NCBI RefSeq assembly: GCF_014195505.1
Contig: NZ_JACIBV010000001.1
Span: 1,116,001-1,180,000, forward strand
Length of the DNA stretch: 64,000 nucleotides
From: Nonomuraea dietziae
GTDB lineage: Bacteria; Actinomycetota; Actinomycetes; Streptosporangiales; Streptosporangiaceae
Reading direction: 5' to 3'
The stretch's first letter is position 1. Each line of letters starts with the position of its first letter. The notes below the pieces were generated by a model. It saw only the letters and a list, made by a program, of their open reading frames with translations, ran no database searches and was not told where the DNA came from. This document shows positions 1-8,076 of this stretch, in pieces. A program made the translations under genes and the position numbers.

Positions 1-172
1 CGGGGCCGGTGATCTCGATGAGCCGGTGCCCGCCGAGGTCGAGCACGGCCGCGCGCTCCCTGAGCACCTGGTACTCCTGCGGGAAGGAGGAGAAGCGCAG
101 CGGGACGGTGGCGTCGCCCACGTCGCCGTAGACGGTGTCCTCCGGATGCAGGGACGCGAGGACGCTAGCCAT
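1..172 (-). CDS. GcvT-like (aminomethyltransferase family) protein, N-terminal part only
   Basis: The gene runs off the left edge; only the first 57 residues are present. They begin MASVLASLHPED and contain the N-terminal pattern of the GcvT/YgfZ folate-binding fold: an ARF/RFSSFPQEYQVLRE stretch, then AAVLDLGGHRLIEITGP, which corresponds to the family's 'AGLFDLS...I.VTG.D'. Known members bind tetrahydrofolate, but cluster-resident homologues can have lost glycine cleavage activity. The ATG at 172 lies 3 nt downstream of the dehydratase stop, so the gene belongs to the same minus-strand operon as the reductase, ACP and dehydratase. Its role in the cluster is not known; the catalytic part is outside the window. 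Confidence 0.6.
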   Translation of the reverse strand, partial: MASVLASLHPEDTVYGDVGDATVPLRFSSFPQEYQVLRERAAVLDLGGHRLIEITGP

Positions 173-175
173 GGT

Positions 176-652
176 TCACACCTTTCGCACAGAACGTTGG
201 GTCGCCGGATCGGCGATCGTGAGGTTTCCTTCGGCGGCGACCTGGCCGTCCACCCGGGCCGAGACCCGGTACTCGGCGAACCCCGAGCCGCCGGCGGTCT
301 GCTCGGCCGTCAGCACGAGCTGGTCGCCGGGCACGACCGGGCGGCGGAAGCGCATCGACCTGACGCCCGCCAGGTAGCTGATCTCGCTGGCGCCCGCCAG
401 GGCGAAGACCACGCCGGCGAGCTGGGCCATGGCCTCGACCACGACGACCCCGGGCAGCACCGCCTGGCCGGGGAAGTGTCCCTGGAACCACAGCTCGGTG
501 CCGGTGACGTTCTTGGTCGCCGTTCCCTTGACGCCGGGCACCACCTTGACGACCCGGTCGAGCAGCAGCATCGGCCAGCGGTGCGGCAGGACGGCGCGGA
601 CCTGGTCGTGGGTCAGCCCGGAGACGGGCGGCGCCTGCTGTGCCACCGTCAT
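176..652 (-). CDS. FabZ-type 3-hydroxyacyl-ACP dehydratase (hot-dog fold)
   Basis: A 158-residue single-domain protein of normal FabZ length. It carries the FabZ signature: VLPHRWPMLLLDRVV near residue 20, then QGHFPGQAVLPGVVVVEAMAQ, where the His of GHFPG and the Glu of VVVEAMAQ are the expected catalytic pair. FabZ enzymes dehydrate 3-hydroxyacyl-ACP to trans-2-enoyl-ACP. The ATG at 652 overlaps the ACP stop codon (ATGA), so the two are translationally coupled. A stand-alone FabZ with stand-alone ACP and ketoreductase inside a cluster indicates a dissociated reducing polyketide or fatty-acyl pathway rather than housekeeping fatty acid synthesis. Confidence 0.9.
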   Translation of the reverse strand: MTVAQQAPPVSGLTHDQVRAVLPHRWPMLLLDRVVKVVPGVKGTATKNVTGTELWFQGHFPGQAVLPGVVVVEAMAQLAGVVFALAGASEISYLAGVRSMRFRRPVVPGDQLVLTAEQTAGGSGFAEYRVSARVDGQVAAEGNLTIADPATQRSVRKV

Positions 653-939
653 GCCGGCGCCCTCAGCGTGGGGTCGACCTCGTCGGCCAGTCGCGACACC
701 GAGCCGAACACCGCCATGTCGCTGTCGTAGAGCGCGACGCCGAACTCGGCCTCGATGGCGACGTAGAGCTCCAGCACGTCGAGGCTGTCCAGCTCGAGGC
801 CGCGGCCGAACAGCGGCTGGTCGTCGGTGATCCAGCCGGGCTCGATCTCCAGATCGAGCCGCGACACGATCATCTTCTTGATCTGGCTGCAGGTCTGCTG
901 CCGCTGGGCGGCCTTCGCCCGCAGTTCGTCGATGGTCAT
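649..939 (-). CDS. acyl carrier protein
   Basis: A 96-residue ACP. The phosphopantetheine attachment serine is Ser52 in GLELDSLDVLELYVAIE; the residue before it is Asp, as in canonical ACPs (DSL). Start chosen at ATG 939 because AAGGAGAA lies just upstream; longer frames extend into the reductase gene. It carries the growing acyl chain between the ketoreductase (upstream) and dehydratase (downstream, ATGA overlap). The phosphopantetheinyl transferase at 12.2-12.9 kb is a plausible activating enzyme. The long N-terminal helix (AAQRQQTCSQIKKMI) is more basic than in FabD/FabF-type primary-metabolism ACPs. Confidence 0.93.
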   Translation of the reverse strand: MTIDELRAKAAQRQQTCSQIKKMIVSRLDLEIEPGWITDDQPLFGRGLELDSLDVLELYVAIEAEFGVALYDSDMAVFGSVSRLADEVDPTLRAPA

Positions 940-977
940 GGGTTCTCCTTGTGCGCCAGGCTGATGGTGGGGGCCGG

Positions 978-1727
978 TCACTGGAGGCCACCGCCGTGCG
1001 CGACGACCACCGAGCCGGACATGTACGAGGCCTTGTCCGAGGCGAGGAAGCTGACGATGGAGGCGATCTCCTCCGGCCGGCCCATCCGGCCCAGGCGGAT
1101 GCGCGACTCGTAGCGCTTCTTGATGTCGGCGGGCACCTTGCGGGTCATGTCGGTGGCGACGAAGCCGGGGGCGACCACGTTGGCCCGCACCCCGTGCGGG
1201 GCCGCCTCGTTCGACAGCGCGTGGGTGAAGGCGATGATCGCGCCCTTGGACGCCACGTAGTTGGTCTGGCCGGGAAAGCCGCCGTCGAGCCCGCTGGAGG
1301 AGGAGATGGTCACGATCGATCCGCTCCGCTGGTGCTGCATCACCTTCAGCGCCTCCCGGCAGGCGAGGAAGGTGCCGACGAGGTTGGTGTCCACGGGGGC
1401 GCGGAACTGCTCCAGGCTCATCGCGATGAGGTAGCGGTCCCTGGTGACGCCGGCGCTGGTCACCAGCACGTCGAGCCGCCCGTGCTCGGCCCGCACGGTG
1501 CGGAAGAGGCGCTTGACCGCCTCCTCGTCGGTGACGTCGGCCTGCACGGCGCTCGCGCTGCCGCCCTCCTGCGCGATCTGGTCGGCCACTTCCTTGGCGT
1601 CGCGCTCGGACTGGGCGTAGTTGACGATGACGTGGGCGCCCTCCCTGGCCAGGTCGAGCGCGACGGCCCGGCCGATCCCGCGGGACCCGCCCGTCACCAC
1701 GGCCACAGAGCCGGGGGCAAAGAGCAT
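978..1727 (-). CDS. FabG-type 3-oxoacyl-ACP reductase (short-chain dehydrogenase)
   Basis: A classical SDR of 249 residues. The cofactor loop TGGSRGIG is at residues 12-19, Asn115 sits in DTNLVGTF, and the catalytic Ser-Tyr-Lys are in ISSSSGLDGG and TNYVASK (Tyr157, Lys161). The usual NNAG is TSAG. The C-terminal GHTLVVDGG equivalent is SGSVVVAHGGGLQ. It should reduce 3-ketoacyl-ACP with NADPH. Two adjacent ATG codons exist (1730 and 1727); GGAGAG abuts the first, so 1727 has the better ribosome-binding-site spacing. First gene of the KR-ACP-DH-GcvT operon; a 38-nt gap precedes the ACP. Confidence 0.92.
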   Translation of the reverse strand: MLFAPGSVAVVTGGSRGIGRAVALDLAREGAHVIVNYAQSERDAKEVADQIAQEGGSASAVQADVTDEEAVKRLFRTVRAEHGRLDVLVTSAGVTRDRYLIAMSLEQFRAPVDTNLVGTFLACREALKVMQHQRSGSIVTISSSSGLDGGFPGQTNYVASKGAIIAFTHALSNEAAPHGVRANVVAPGFVATDMTRKVPADIKKRYESRIRLGRMGRPEEIASIVSFLASDKASYMSGSVVVAHGGGLQ

Positions 1728-1867
1728 CATCTCTCCAGGAATTCGATAATCACCGCATCGATCAATCTGGATCTTTACGCATAAGCTACTAAGCCGCGAT
1801 ATCACGCCTGCATCACCCAGATATCTCGGCATTGACCTGAATATTCGCGATATATGACTCTTGGCCC
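1728..1867. promoter_or_regulatory. AT-rich divergent promoter region
   Basis: This 140-nt gap between divergent genes is strikingly AT-rich for the window. It holds two copies of CGCGATAT (1795-1802 and 1846-1853) 51 bp apart, a TTGACC at 1832-1837 and TATATG/TATGAC around 1851-1858 that could serve the monooxygenase gene. The promoter assignments are inference; spacing between the hexamers is shorter than ideal. Confidence 0.4.
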
Positions 1868-3562
1868 ATGAATGAGCTCGATGTAGAAGTTCTGGTCGTC
1901 GGAGGTGGGCCTGTCGGGCTCTGCGCCGCCATTGAGCTCGCCCGCCACGGAATATCGGTGCTGCTGGTGGAAAGGCGGGCGGACACGTCGATTTTCCCGA
2001 AGGCGCGTTTGATCACCACCAGGACGATGGAGCTGCTGCGCGGCTGGGGCATCCAGGAGGAGGTGGAGCGCGCAGGCATGCCCAGGGAGGAGTACCTCGC
2101 GGTGGGCGTCGGCAGCTCCCTGACCGCCGCCGACTTTCTCAGGTCCGCCGCGGAGCTGGACCGGGACGCGCCGCAGAGCCCCACCTACACCTTCCTGTGC
2201 GCGCAGGACCGCCTGGAGGTGATCCTCCGGCGGCTGGCCGAGTCCCGGCCTGAGACCGAGGTGTGGTTCGGCGCCACCATGACCGGCATGCGCCCCACCG
2301 CCGGCGGCGTGACGGCGACCGTGAACCGCGCGGACGGCGAGACGCTGGTGCGCTGCCGCTACCTGGTGGCCGCCGACGGCAGCCGCAGCGGCGTGCGCGA
2401 GGGCCTCGGCATCGCGGCCGAGGGTCCGCCGCCGCTCGGCCACATGATCAGCATCATGTTCGAGGCGGACCTCGGCTTCCTGCCCCCCGACCGGCGGGCC
2501 GCGCTGTCCTTCCTACGCGACCCGCCCTGTGCCGTGGAGGCGGTCGACCACGAGCGGCGCTGGATGGTGCAGACCGGCTACGAGCCAGAGCTCGGCGGCA
2601 GCCCTGCGGACTTCACCGAGGAGGCCTGCCTGGCGGCCGTGCGCGCCGCCGTGGGCATGCCCGGCCTGCCTGTCACCATCCTCGGCGTGATGCCGTGGCT
2701 GCAGCAGGCCATGGTGGCCGCCGCCTTCAGGGCAGGCCCGGTCTTCCTGGCGGGCGACGCCGCGCACGTGGCGACGCCGCAGGGCGGGTTCGGCATGAAC
2801 TGCGGCATCCAGGACGCGCACAACCTGGCCTGGAAGCTGGCCGCCGTGCTGCGCGGCACGGCGGGCGAGGAGCTGCTGGACACCTACGAGGCGGAACGCC
2901 GGCCCGTCGCCGCCCGCACGGTGGACGAGAGCCTGAACAACGCGCTGATCACCTTCGACATGATGGAGGGCAGGCTGTCGATGCGGGAGGCGATCGAGCG
3001 GCAGGCAGGGCGGCGCAGCTGCGAGGGGCTGGTGCTGGGGTTCGGCTACGACTCCCGCGCCGTGGTGTCCGACGGCACCGCGCCCCCCGCGCCCGCCGAC
3101 CCCTACCGGACGTACGTCCCCACCGCCCGGCCCGGGCATCGGGCCCCGCACGTGTGGCTCCATGGCCCCGACGGGCGTGTCTCCACCCTGGACCTACTCG
3201 GCCCGCGCTTCACGCTGCTCGCTCCCGCCGGCGCCGGCTGGCCGGGGCAGGCCGCGGAGGCGGCCCGCCGCACCGGCGTCCCGCTCACCGCCGTGGAGAT
3301 CGCCGCCGAGGAGATCTCCGCCGAGGACCCGCCCACGCTTGGAGAGTCCTCCCCGCACATCCCCGGGGACCCGTTCACCGTCGCGGGCCGCTGTCCCTCC
3401 GGCCCGCTCCTCTCGCCTACCTGGGCCAAGGAGTACGGGCTCGGTCCTGAGGGCGCGGTCCTCATCCGTCCTGACGGTCACGTCGCCTGGCGCTCCCCGG
3501 ACGGCCCCGCCTCGGCGCTGGCGCTCACGAAGGCCGTCGACCGGGTGCTGTCCAGGCGCTGA
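1868..3562 (+). CDS. FAD-dependent aromatic hydroxylase (PheA/TfdB-type class A monooxygenase)
   Basis: A 564-residue flavoprotein hydroxylase. It has the FAD-binding GGGPVG at residues 12-17, the DG motif in VAADGSRSGVREGLG, and the second FAD motif LAGDAAHVATPQGGFGMNCGIQDAHNLAWKL near residues 294-325. The C-terminal thioredoxin-like domain of this family (from about 440) is present, so length is normal. Relatives hydroxylate aromatic or quinonoid rings, including polyketides such as anthracyclines and angucyclines (PgaE/RdmE class). Start ATG 1868. It stands alone on the plus strand, divergent from the KR-ACP-DH operon. The substrate cannot be deduced, but the gene argues that the product contains a phenolic or quinone unit. 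Confidence 0.9.
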   Translation: MNELDVEVLVVGGGPVGLCAAIELARHGISVLLVERRADTSIFPKARLITTRTMELLRGWGIQEEVERAGMPREEYLAVGVGSSLTAADFLRSAAELDRDAPQSPTYTFLCAQDRLEVILRRLAESRPETEVWFGATMTGMRPTAGGVTATVNRADGETLVRCRYLVAADGSRSGVREGLGIAAEGPPPLGHMISIMFEADLGFLPPDRRAALSFLRDPPCAVEAVDHERRWMVQTGYEPELGGSPADFTEEACLAAVRAAVGMPGLPVTILGVMPWLQQAMVAAAFRAGPVFLAGDAAHVATPQGGFGMNCGIQDAHNLAWKLAAVLRGTAGEELLDTYEAERRPVAARTVDESLNNALITFDMMEGRLSMREAIERQAGRRSCEGLVLGFGYDSRAVVSDGTAPPAPADPYRTYVPTARPGHRAPHVWLHGPDGRVSTLDLLGPRFTLLAPAGAGWPGQAAEAARRTGVPLTAVEIAAEEISAEDPPTLGESSPHIPGDPFTVAGRCPSGPLLSPTWAKEYGLGPEGAVLIRPDGHVAWRSPDGPASALALTKAVDRVLSRR

Positions 3563-3571
3563 CACGGCGGA

Positions 3572-3593
3572 GCCGGGAGGTGGGCCGCCCGGC
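3572..3593. terminator. possible hairpin terminator between convergent genes
   Basis: GCCGGG (3572-3577) pairs with CCCGGC (3588-3593) around a 10-nt loop, between the stop of the monooxygenase and the stop of the convergent SARP gene. There is no U-tract, which is common in actinomycetes. Confidence 0.35.
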
Positions 3594-3613
3594 CAGGAAC
3601 GCCGGCTGCGATG

Positions 3614-5050
3614 TCAGGCGGCGGGCTGACCCGCGCGGGAGTGCAGGCGGGCGGCGCCGAGCCGCAGCGAGAGCGGGTTGCCGCGTGAGGTGACCACGAG
3701 GTCGGCCACCGCCTGGGGGCCGAGCGCCCCGCCGACCAGCAGGTCCGCCAGGTGTCTGGCCGCGTCGTCGGCCAGGGGCTGCAGGAACGCCCGGTTGGCC
3801 CCCTGCCGGGCCACCAGGTCGTCGAGCGGGTTCGCGCTAGTGACGATGACGCGGCAGTCCGGTCCGCCCGGCAGCAGCGGCAGCACCTGGTCGCTGTCCT
3901 CAGCGCCGTCCAGCACGACCAGCAGCCGGATGCGCGCCGTGCAACTCCTGTAGAGGGCGAGCTTCTCGGCGGGGTCGGCAGGTATCTCCTGCACACCGAG
4001 CGCGCGCAGGAACCGGTCCATCACGGGTGCGGGCCCGGTGGCGCTCATGTCGGCGTAGAGCTGGCCGTCGGGGAAACGGTCCGCCTGGCGGTGCGCCCAG
4101 TGCACCGCCAGCGTGGTCTTGCCGACGCCCGCCGCCCCGCACAGCACCATGGCGCCCGGCGCCCTGGCGGAGCCCAGGATGGTGTCGAGCGTGGCCAGCT
4201 CCCTGTCGCGGCCCACGAACGGCAGGACCTGCGGCGGAAGCTGGGAGGGCACGGGCCGGCCGGCGGCCGGACGTGGGGCGGGCGGGCGCATGAGCGCCGA
4301 CTCGTCCCGCAGGATCTGCTCGTGCAGCCGCCGTAGGGCAGGGCCGGGTTCGAGACCGATCTGCTCCAGAAGGTAGCGGCGGGTCTCCTGGTAGGTGCGC
4401 AGCGCGTCGGCGCGGCGGCCCGCTCGGTACTGCGCCAGCATGAGCTGCGCCCGCACCCGCTCCCTGAAGGGAGACTCGGCCACGAGGGCGAGCAGCTCGG
4501 GGATCACCTGGTGGTGGCGGCCGAGCTCGATCTCCAGCTCCAGGCAGGTCTCCAGGGCCTCAAGCCGTGACTCGGCCATCCGCGCCGCGTCGAAGCGCAG
4601 CCCGCGGATGTCCTCGAACGGCTGGCCGCGCCAGAGCGCGAGCGCGTCGCGCAGCAGGAGGACGGCGTCCTCCCGCTCGCCGGCGGCGGCCTGGCCGCGC
4701 GAGCGCGCCACCAATTCCCTGAACCGGAGCCAGTCGATGCTGGCAGGGGAGGCGCGCAGCAGGTAGCCGGGGCTGGAGGTCTCGATCAGGCCCGCGCCGA
4801 GCGTGCGGCGCAGCCGTGACACGCAGATGGCCACCTGCCGCCAGGCGCTCCGGGGCGCCGAGCCCGCCCACACCGCTTCGACCAGCCGTTCCACGCTCAT
4901 CACCCGGTTGGCGTTGAGCAGCAGGCTGGCCAGGATGACCAGCTCCCTGTTGGCGCTCATGGCCAGTTCGGCACCGTCCTTGACCACGGTGAGCGGGCCC
5001 AGCACATGGAACTCGAAGGCGGGCGCCCGGCCGGGCGCGACCCGCTCCAT
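3614..5050 (-). CDS. SARP-family transcriptional activator (winged helix, BTAD and NB-ARC domains)
   Basis: A 478-residue pathway regulator. Residues about 12-95 form the OmpR-type DNA-binding domain (FHVLGPLTVVKDGAELAM to SRLRRTLGAGLIETSSPGYLL). A bacterial transcriptional activation domain follows (about 100-245), then an NB-ARC-type ATPase with Walker A GAAGVGKTTL near residue 308 and a Walker B-like LLVVLDGAED. It ends early in the ATPase region and lacks the TPR tail of AfsR (about 990 residues), so it is a medium-length SARP. Longer in-frame starts run into the glycosyltransferase gene; ATG 5050 forms a TGATG stop-start overlap with it. SARPs bind direct repeats and activate antibiotic clusters. 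Confidence 0.92.
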   Translation of the reverse strand: MERVAPGRAPAFEFHVLGPLTVVKDGAELAMSANRELVILASLLLNANRVMSVERLVEAVWAGSAPRSAWRQVAICVSRLRRTLGAGLIETSSPGYLLRASPASIDWLRFRELVARSRGQAAAGEREDAVLLLRDALALWRGQPFEDIRGLRFDAARMAESRLEALETCLELEIELGRHHQVIPELLALVAESPFRERVRAQLMLAQYRAGRRADALRTYQETRRYLLEQIGLEPGPALRRLHEQILRDESALMRPPAPRPAAGRPVPSQLPPQVLPFVGRDRELATLDTILGSARAPGAMVLCGAAGVGKTTLAVHWAHRQADRFPDGQLYADMSATGPAPVMDRFLRALGVQEIPADPAEKLALYRSCTARIRLLVVLDGAEDSDQVLPLLPGGPDCRVIVTSANPLDDLVARQGANRAFLQPLADDAARHLADLLVGGALGPQAVADLVVTSRGNPLSLRLGAARLHSRAGQPAA

Positions 5051-6231
5051 CAGGCGGCCAGACGGCGTTCGAGCACGTCGGCGGCGCGGACCGTGCCGCC
5101 CGCCGACTCGATCTCGCGCCGCATCTCGCCCGCGGCCCGCCGTACGCGCTCGTCGGAGGCGACGGCGAGCACCGCCTCCACCAGACGATCGGGGGTGAGC
5201 CCCGCGGGGTCGAGCGCCCGGCCGAGCGCGAGCTCCTCGATGCGGCGGGCGTTGAGCCTGTCGATGGCGGTGGCGGGAAGCACGACCGCGGGACAGCCCC
5301 AGTAGAGCGCCTCCATGGCGGTGCCCATGCCACCGTGGGTGACCGCCACCGACGCGTGGCGCAGCACGCTCAGGTGCGACACCCACCGGCGGGCCTCGAC
5401 GGTGGGCGGCAGCGGGCCGAGGTCGGCAGCGTCCATGCCGTCGCCGAGCGTCACCACGGCCCGCCACGGCAGCTCGGCGAAGGCCTGCACGCAGGTGCGG
5501 ACCAGATCAGGGCGGCTGGTGAGCACGGTGCCGAAGGACAGCAGCGCGATCGGCAGCCCGTCCCCCGGCGGCTCCCACCCGGTGAGGAAGCGGCGCTCCC
5601 CCAGGCAGGGGCCGACGAAGGCGAACCGCTCGTCGAAGGTGTCCCCGGCGAACTGGAAGGCACGCGGCAGGGCGACCAGGTTGGAGTCCTGCACCTCCCA
5701 CCAGAGCTCGGCGGGGTCGGCGCTCACTCCATGGGCCTCGGCCAGCTCCCGGGTCCTGGCGAGCATGCCGTCCACCCAGCCCGGCAGCTCGGGGGACTCG
5801 CCGCCCTCCTCGGCGTAGACCGCGGAGAGGAAGGAGAAGTGGGCGTTGGCGGCGAAGACCGGGATGAGCTGCGTGGCGGGCAGCCCCCACTTCCTGGCCA
5901 GGATGCGCCCGGCGTGCAGGACGGAGACGTCGTAGACGATCACGTCCGGCCGGTGCTCAGGGCCGGCCGCGGCGAGCATCGCCGCGCTCTCGTCGAGAAA
6001 GAGCGAGAGCAGGCCGAGCGGATCGTCCTCCAGCTTCCGCAGGTCCACGTGCTGGTAGATCGAGTCGTACGGGAGCACGGTGGCGCCGGCTCCCGTCACC
6101 AGCCCGGCCATCGCGGGCGAAGTGAGGTAGGTGACCTGATGTCCCCTGCGGACCAGTTCAGCGACCACGGCGAGACTGGGAATGACGTGACCGTGGTCGG
6201 GCTGGCACATGAAAAGAAAACGCCCTGTCAT
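5050..6231 (-). CDS. GT1-family (MGT/UGT-like) glycosyltransferase
   Basis: A 393-residue GT-B enzyme. The N-terminus FLFMCQPDHGHVIPSLAVVAELVRRGHQVTYLT carries the acceptor-side His of HGH, and the nucleotide-sugar site is in THGGMGTAMEALYWGCPAVVLP near residues 295-316. Closest in style to macrolide-type glycosyltransferases (MGT family). It likely transfers the NDP-deoxyaminosugar encoded by the neighbouring genes to the aglycone. Only one glycosyltransferase is seen in this part of the cluster, so one sugar is the simplest prediction. The stop overlaps the SARP start (TGATG). Confidence 0.92.
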   Translation of the reverse strand: MTGRFLFMCQPDHGHVIPSLAVVAELVRRGHQVTYLTSPAMAGLVTGAGATVLPYDSIYQHVDLRKLEDDPLGLLSLFLDESAAMLAAAGPEHRPDVIVYDVSVLHAGRILARKWGLPATQLIPVFAANAHFSFLSAVYAEEGGESPELPGWVDGMLARTRELAEAHGVSADPAELWWEVQDSNLVALPRAFQFAGDTFDERFAFVGPCLGERRFLTGWEPPGDGLPIALLSFGTVLTSRPDLVRTCVQAFAELPWRAVVTLGDGMDAADLGPLPPTVEARRWVSHLSVLRHASVAVTHGGMGTAMEALYWGCPAVVLPATAIDRLNARRIEELALGRALDPAGLTPDRLVEAVLAVASDERVRRAAGEMRREIESAGGTVRAADVLERRLAA

Positions 6232-6301
6232 GTGGAGCCTCCCGGCAATTTTTTCGCATTACGTGCGGTGCCCAATCTAGGGACGGCGGCGAGAAACGGT
6301 C

Positions 6302-6343
6302 ACCCCTACCGTGCCCCTCATATTCGCCCCCTCCTTTAGGGGT
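6302..6343. promoter_or_regulatory. CCCCT repeats in divergent promoter region
   Basis: Between the divergent glycosyltransferase and aminotransferase genes, ACCCCT (6302-6307) and GCCCCT (6313-6318) repeat with an 11-bp period, the period used by SARP proteins. A third CCCCT (6328-6332) faces AGGGG (6338-6342) as an inverted repeat with 5-nt spacer. The same core recurs elsewhere in the cluster. Binding by the SARP is inference. Confidence 0.45.
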
Positions 6344-6400
6344 TCCCCCGCTCCCGCTCGGGGTGTTTATCCTGGGGCCGCCGGAGCCCGAGGAGGACGA

Positions 6401-7501
6401 ATGGCCACGCGCGTATGGGATTATCTGCCCGAATACGAATCCGAACGAGCCGACATCCTGGACGCCGTCGAGACCGTGTTCCGCTCCGGACAGCTCGTCC
6501 TGGGCGAGAGCGTCCGCTCCTTCGAGGAGGAGTTCGCCGCCTACCACGGCGTGCGCCACTGCGTCGGCGTCGACAACGGAACCAACGCCGTCAAGCTGGG
6601 CCTGCAGGCGCTGGGCGTCGGCCGGGGCGACGAGGTGATCACGGTGTCCAACACGGCCGCGCCGACGGTGGTGGCCATCGACGCCGTGGGCGCCACCCCG
6701 GTCTTCACCGACGTACGCGCGGACACCTACCTGATGAACGTGGAGCTGGTGGAGGCGGCGATCACGCCGCGCACCCGCTGCCTGCTGCCGGTCCACCTGT
6801 ACGGGCAGTGCGTGGACATGGCGCCGCTGGAGCGGCTGGCCGCCGCGCACGGGCTGGTGATCCTGGAAGACTGCGCGCAGGCCCACGGCGCCCGCCACCA
6901 CGGCAGGACGGCAGGCTCGATGGGCCACGCCGCCGCCTTCTCCTTCTACCCGACGAAGGTGCTGGGGGCATACGGCGACGGGGGCGCGACGATCACTTCC
7001 GACGGGGACGTGGAGCGCGCGCTGCGGCGGCTGCGCTACTACGGGATGGAACAGACGTACTACGTGGTCCAGACACCTGGCCACAACGCGCGGCTGGACG
7101 AGGTGCAGGCGGAGATCCTGCGCCGCAAGCTGAGCAGGCTCGACCGCTACATCGCCGGCCGCAGGGCGGTGGCCGCCCGCTACGCCGAGGGCCTGGCCGG
7201 CACCGACCTGGTGCTGCCGGAGACCGCCGCGGGCAACGAGCACGTCTACTACCTGTACGTGGTGCGCCACCCGCGCCGGGACGAGATCATCCAGGCGCTG
7301 CACGCCTTCGACATCCATCTCAACGTCAGCTATCCGTGGCCGGTGCACACCATGTCGGGCTTCGCCCATCTGGGATACGCGCCGGGCAGCCTGCCGGTGA
7401 CCGAGGCGCTGGCCGGGGAGATCTTCTCCCTGCCGATGTACCCGTCGCTGCCGGTGGAATCGCAGGAACGGATCATCACCGCGCTGCTGAAGGTGCTGTA
7501 G
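6401..7501 (+). CDS. NDP-hexose aminotransferase (DegT/DnrJ/EryC1 family, EvaB-like)
   Basis: A 366-residue PLP-dependent sugar aminotransferase. The PLP lysine is Lys186 in [18 protein letters not shown], the form seen in C-3 aminotransferases of antibiotic sugars; the PLP-ring stacking region EDCAQAHGA and the N-terminal [20 protein letters not shown] are also intact. Start ATG 6401 is set by AGGAGG at 6391-6396. In the EvaA-E model it aminates C-3 of the NDP-3,4-diketo-2,6-dideoxyhexose made by the 2,3-dehydratase. Its 3' end overlaps that of the convergent epimerase by 26 nt. Confidence 0.92.
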   Translation: MATRVWDYLPEYESERADILDAVETVFRSGQLVLGESVRSFEEEFAAYHGVRHCVGVDNGTNAVKLGLQALGVGRGDEVITVSNTAAPTVVAIDAVGATPVFTDVRADTYLMNVELVEAAITPRTRCLLPVHLYGQCVDMAPLERLAAAHGLVILEDCAQAHGARHHGRTAGSMGHAAAFSFYPTKVLGAYGDGGATITSDGDVERALRRLRYYGMEQTYYVVQTPGHNARLDEVQAEILRRKLSRLDRYIAGRRAVAARYAEGLAGTDLVLPETAAGNEHVYYLYVVRHPRRDEIIQALHAFDIHLNVSYPWPVHTMSGFAHLGYAPGSLPVTEALAGEIFSLPMYPSLPVESQERIITALLKVL

Positions 7502-8072
7502 CGGGCGCGTAGCTCGGGAGCAGCCCGCGCGCCGCCGCCTCGGCCAGTGTGGGCGCGGCGGCGTCGCGCTCAGACAGCGCCGGCGACGTGCCGCCCGGCA
7601 GCGGCAGCCCGAGATCCTCGTCGAGGACCGACAGGGTGAGGTCGTCCTCCTTGCGGTACTCGGAGGACAGCAGGTAACACATCACGGTGTCGTCCTCGAG
7701 CGCGGCGAACGCGTGGCCGGCGCCCGGCGGGAGGTAGACCGCGCGGCCGTTGCCTGCCGTCAGCTCCACAGCCTCCCAGCGGCCGAACGTCGGCGAGCCC
7801 ACCCGCAGGTCGACGACCATGTCGAGGGCCCGGCCCCCGGCGCAGAAGACGTACTTGGCGGTGCCGGGCGGGACCAGGGTGTAGTGCACGCCGCGCACCA
7901 CCCCGCGCCGGGAGACGTTCCTGCTGGCCTGCGCGACGGGGAAGAGCGGGCGCCCCACCGCGGCGGCGAACACGCTCTCCTGGTAGGGCGAGGCGAAGCT
8001 GCCGCGCCGGTCGGGGTGGACCTCGGGGTCGAACACGAAGGCGCCGGCCACGGCCAGCTCGCGGTGTTCCAC
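7476..8072 (-). CDS. NDP-4-keto-deoxyhexose epimerase (RmlC/EvaD-like cupin)
   Basis: A 198-residue RmlC-type cupin. Recognisable are [18 protein letters not shown], the catalytic His region [26 protein letters not shown], the [11 protein letters not shown] strand and [13 protein letters not shown]. Family members epimerise C-3 and/or C-5; in aminosugar clusters (EvaD) it is usually C-5, giving the L-series. The start is GTG 8072, four nt after the methyltransferase stop, so the two are co-transcribed. The tail (last about 30 residues) is Ala-rich. Confidence 0.92.
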   Translation of the reverse strand: MEHRELAVAGAFVFDPEVHPDRRGSFASPYQESVFAAAVGRPLFPVAQASRNVSRRGVVRGVHYTLVPPGTAKYVFCAGGRALDMVVDLRVGSPTFGRWEAVELTAGNGRAVYLPPGAGHAFAALEDDTVMCYLLSSEYRKEDDLTLSVLDEDLGLPLPGGTSPALSERDAAAPTLAEAAARGLLPSYAPATAPSAAR

Positions 8073-8076
8073 CTGC

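Noticed and set aside
26..991. Long open frames on the plus strand opposite the dehydratase/ACP genes
   Set aside because: They are Arg/Gly/His-rich mirror frames of real minus-strand genes, which show intact FabZ and ACP motifs.
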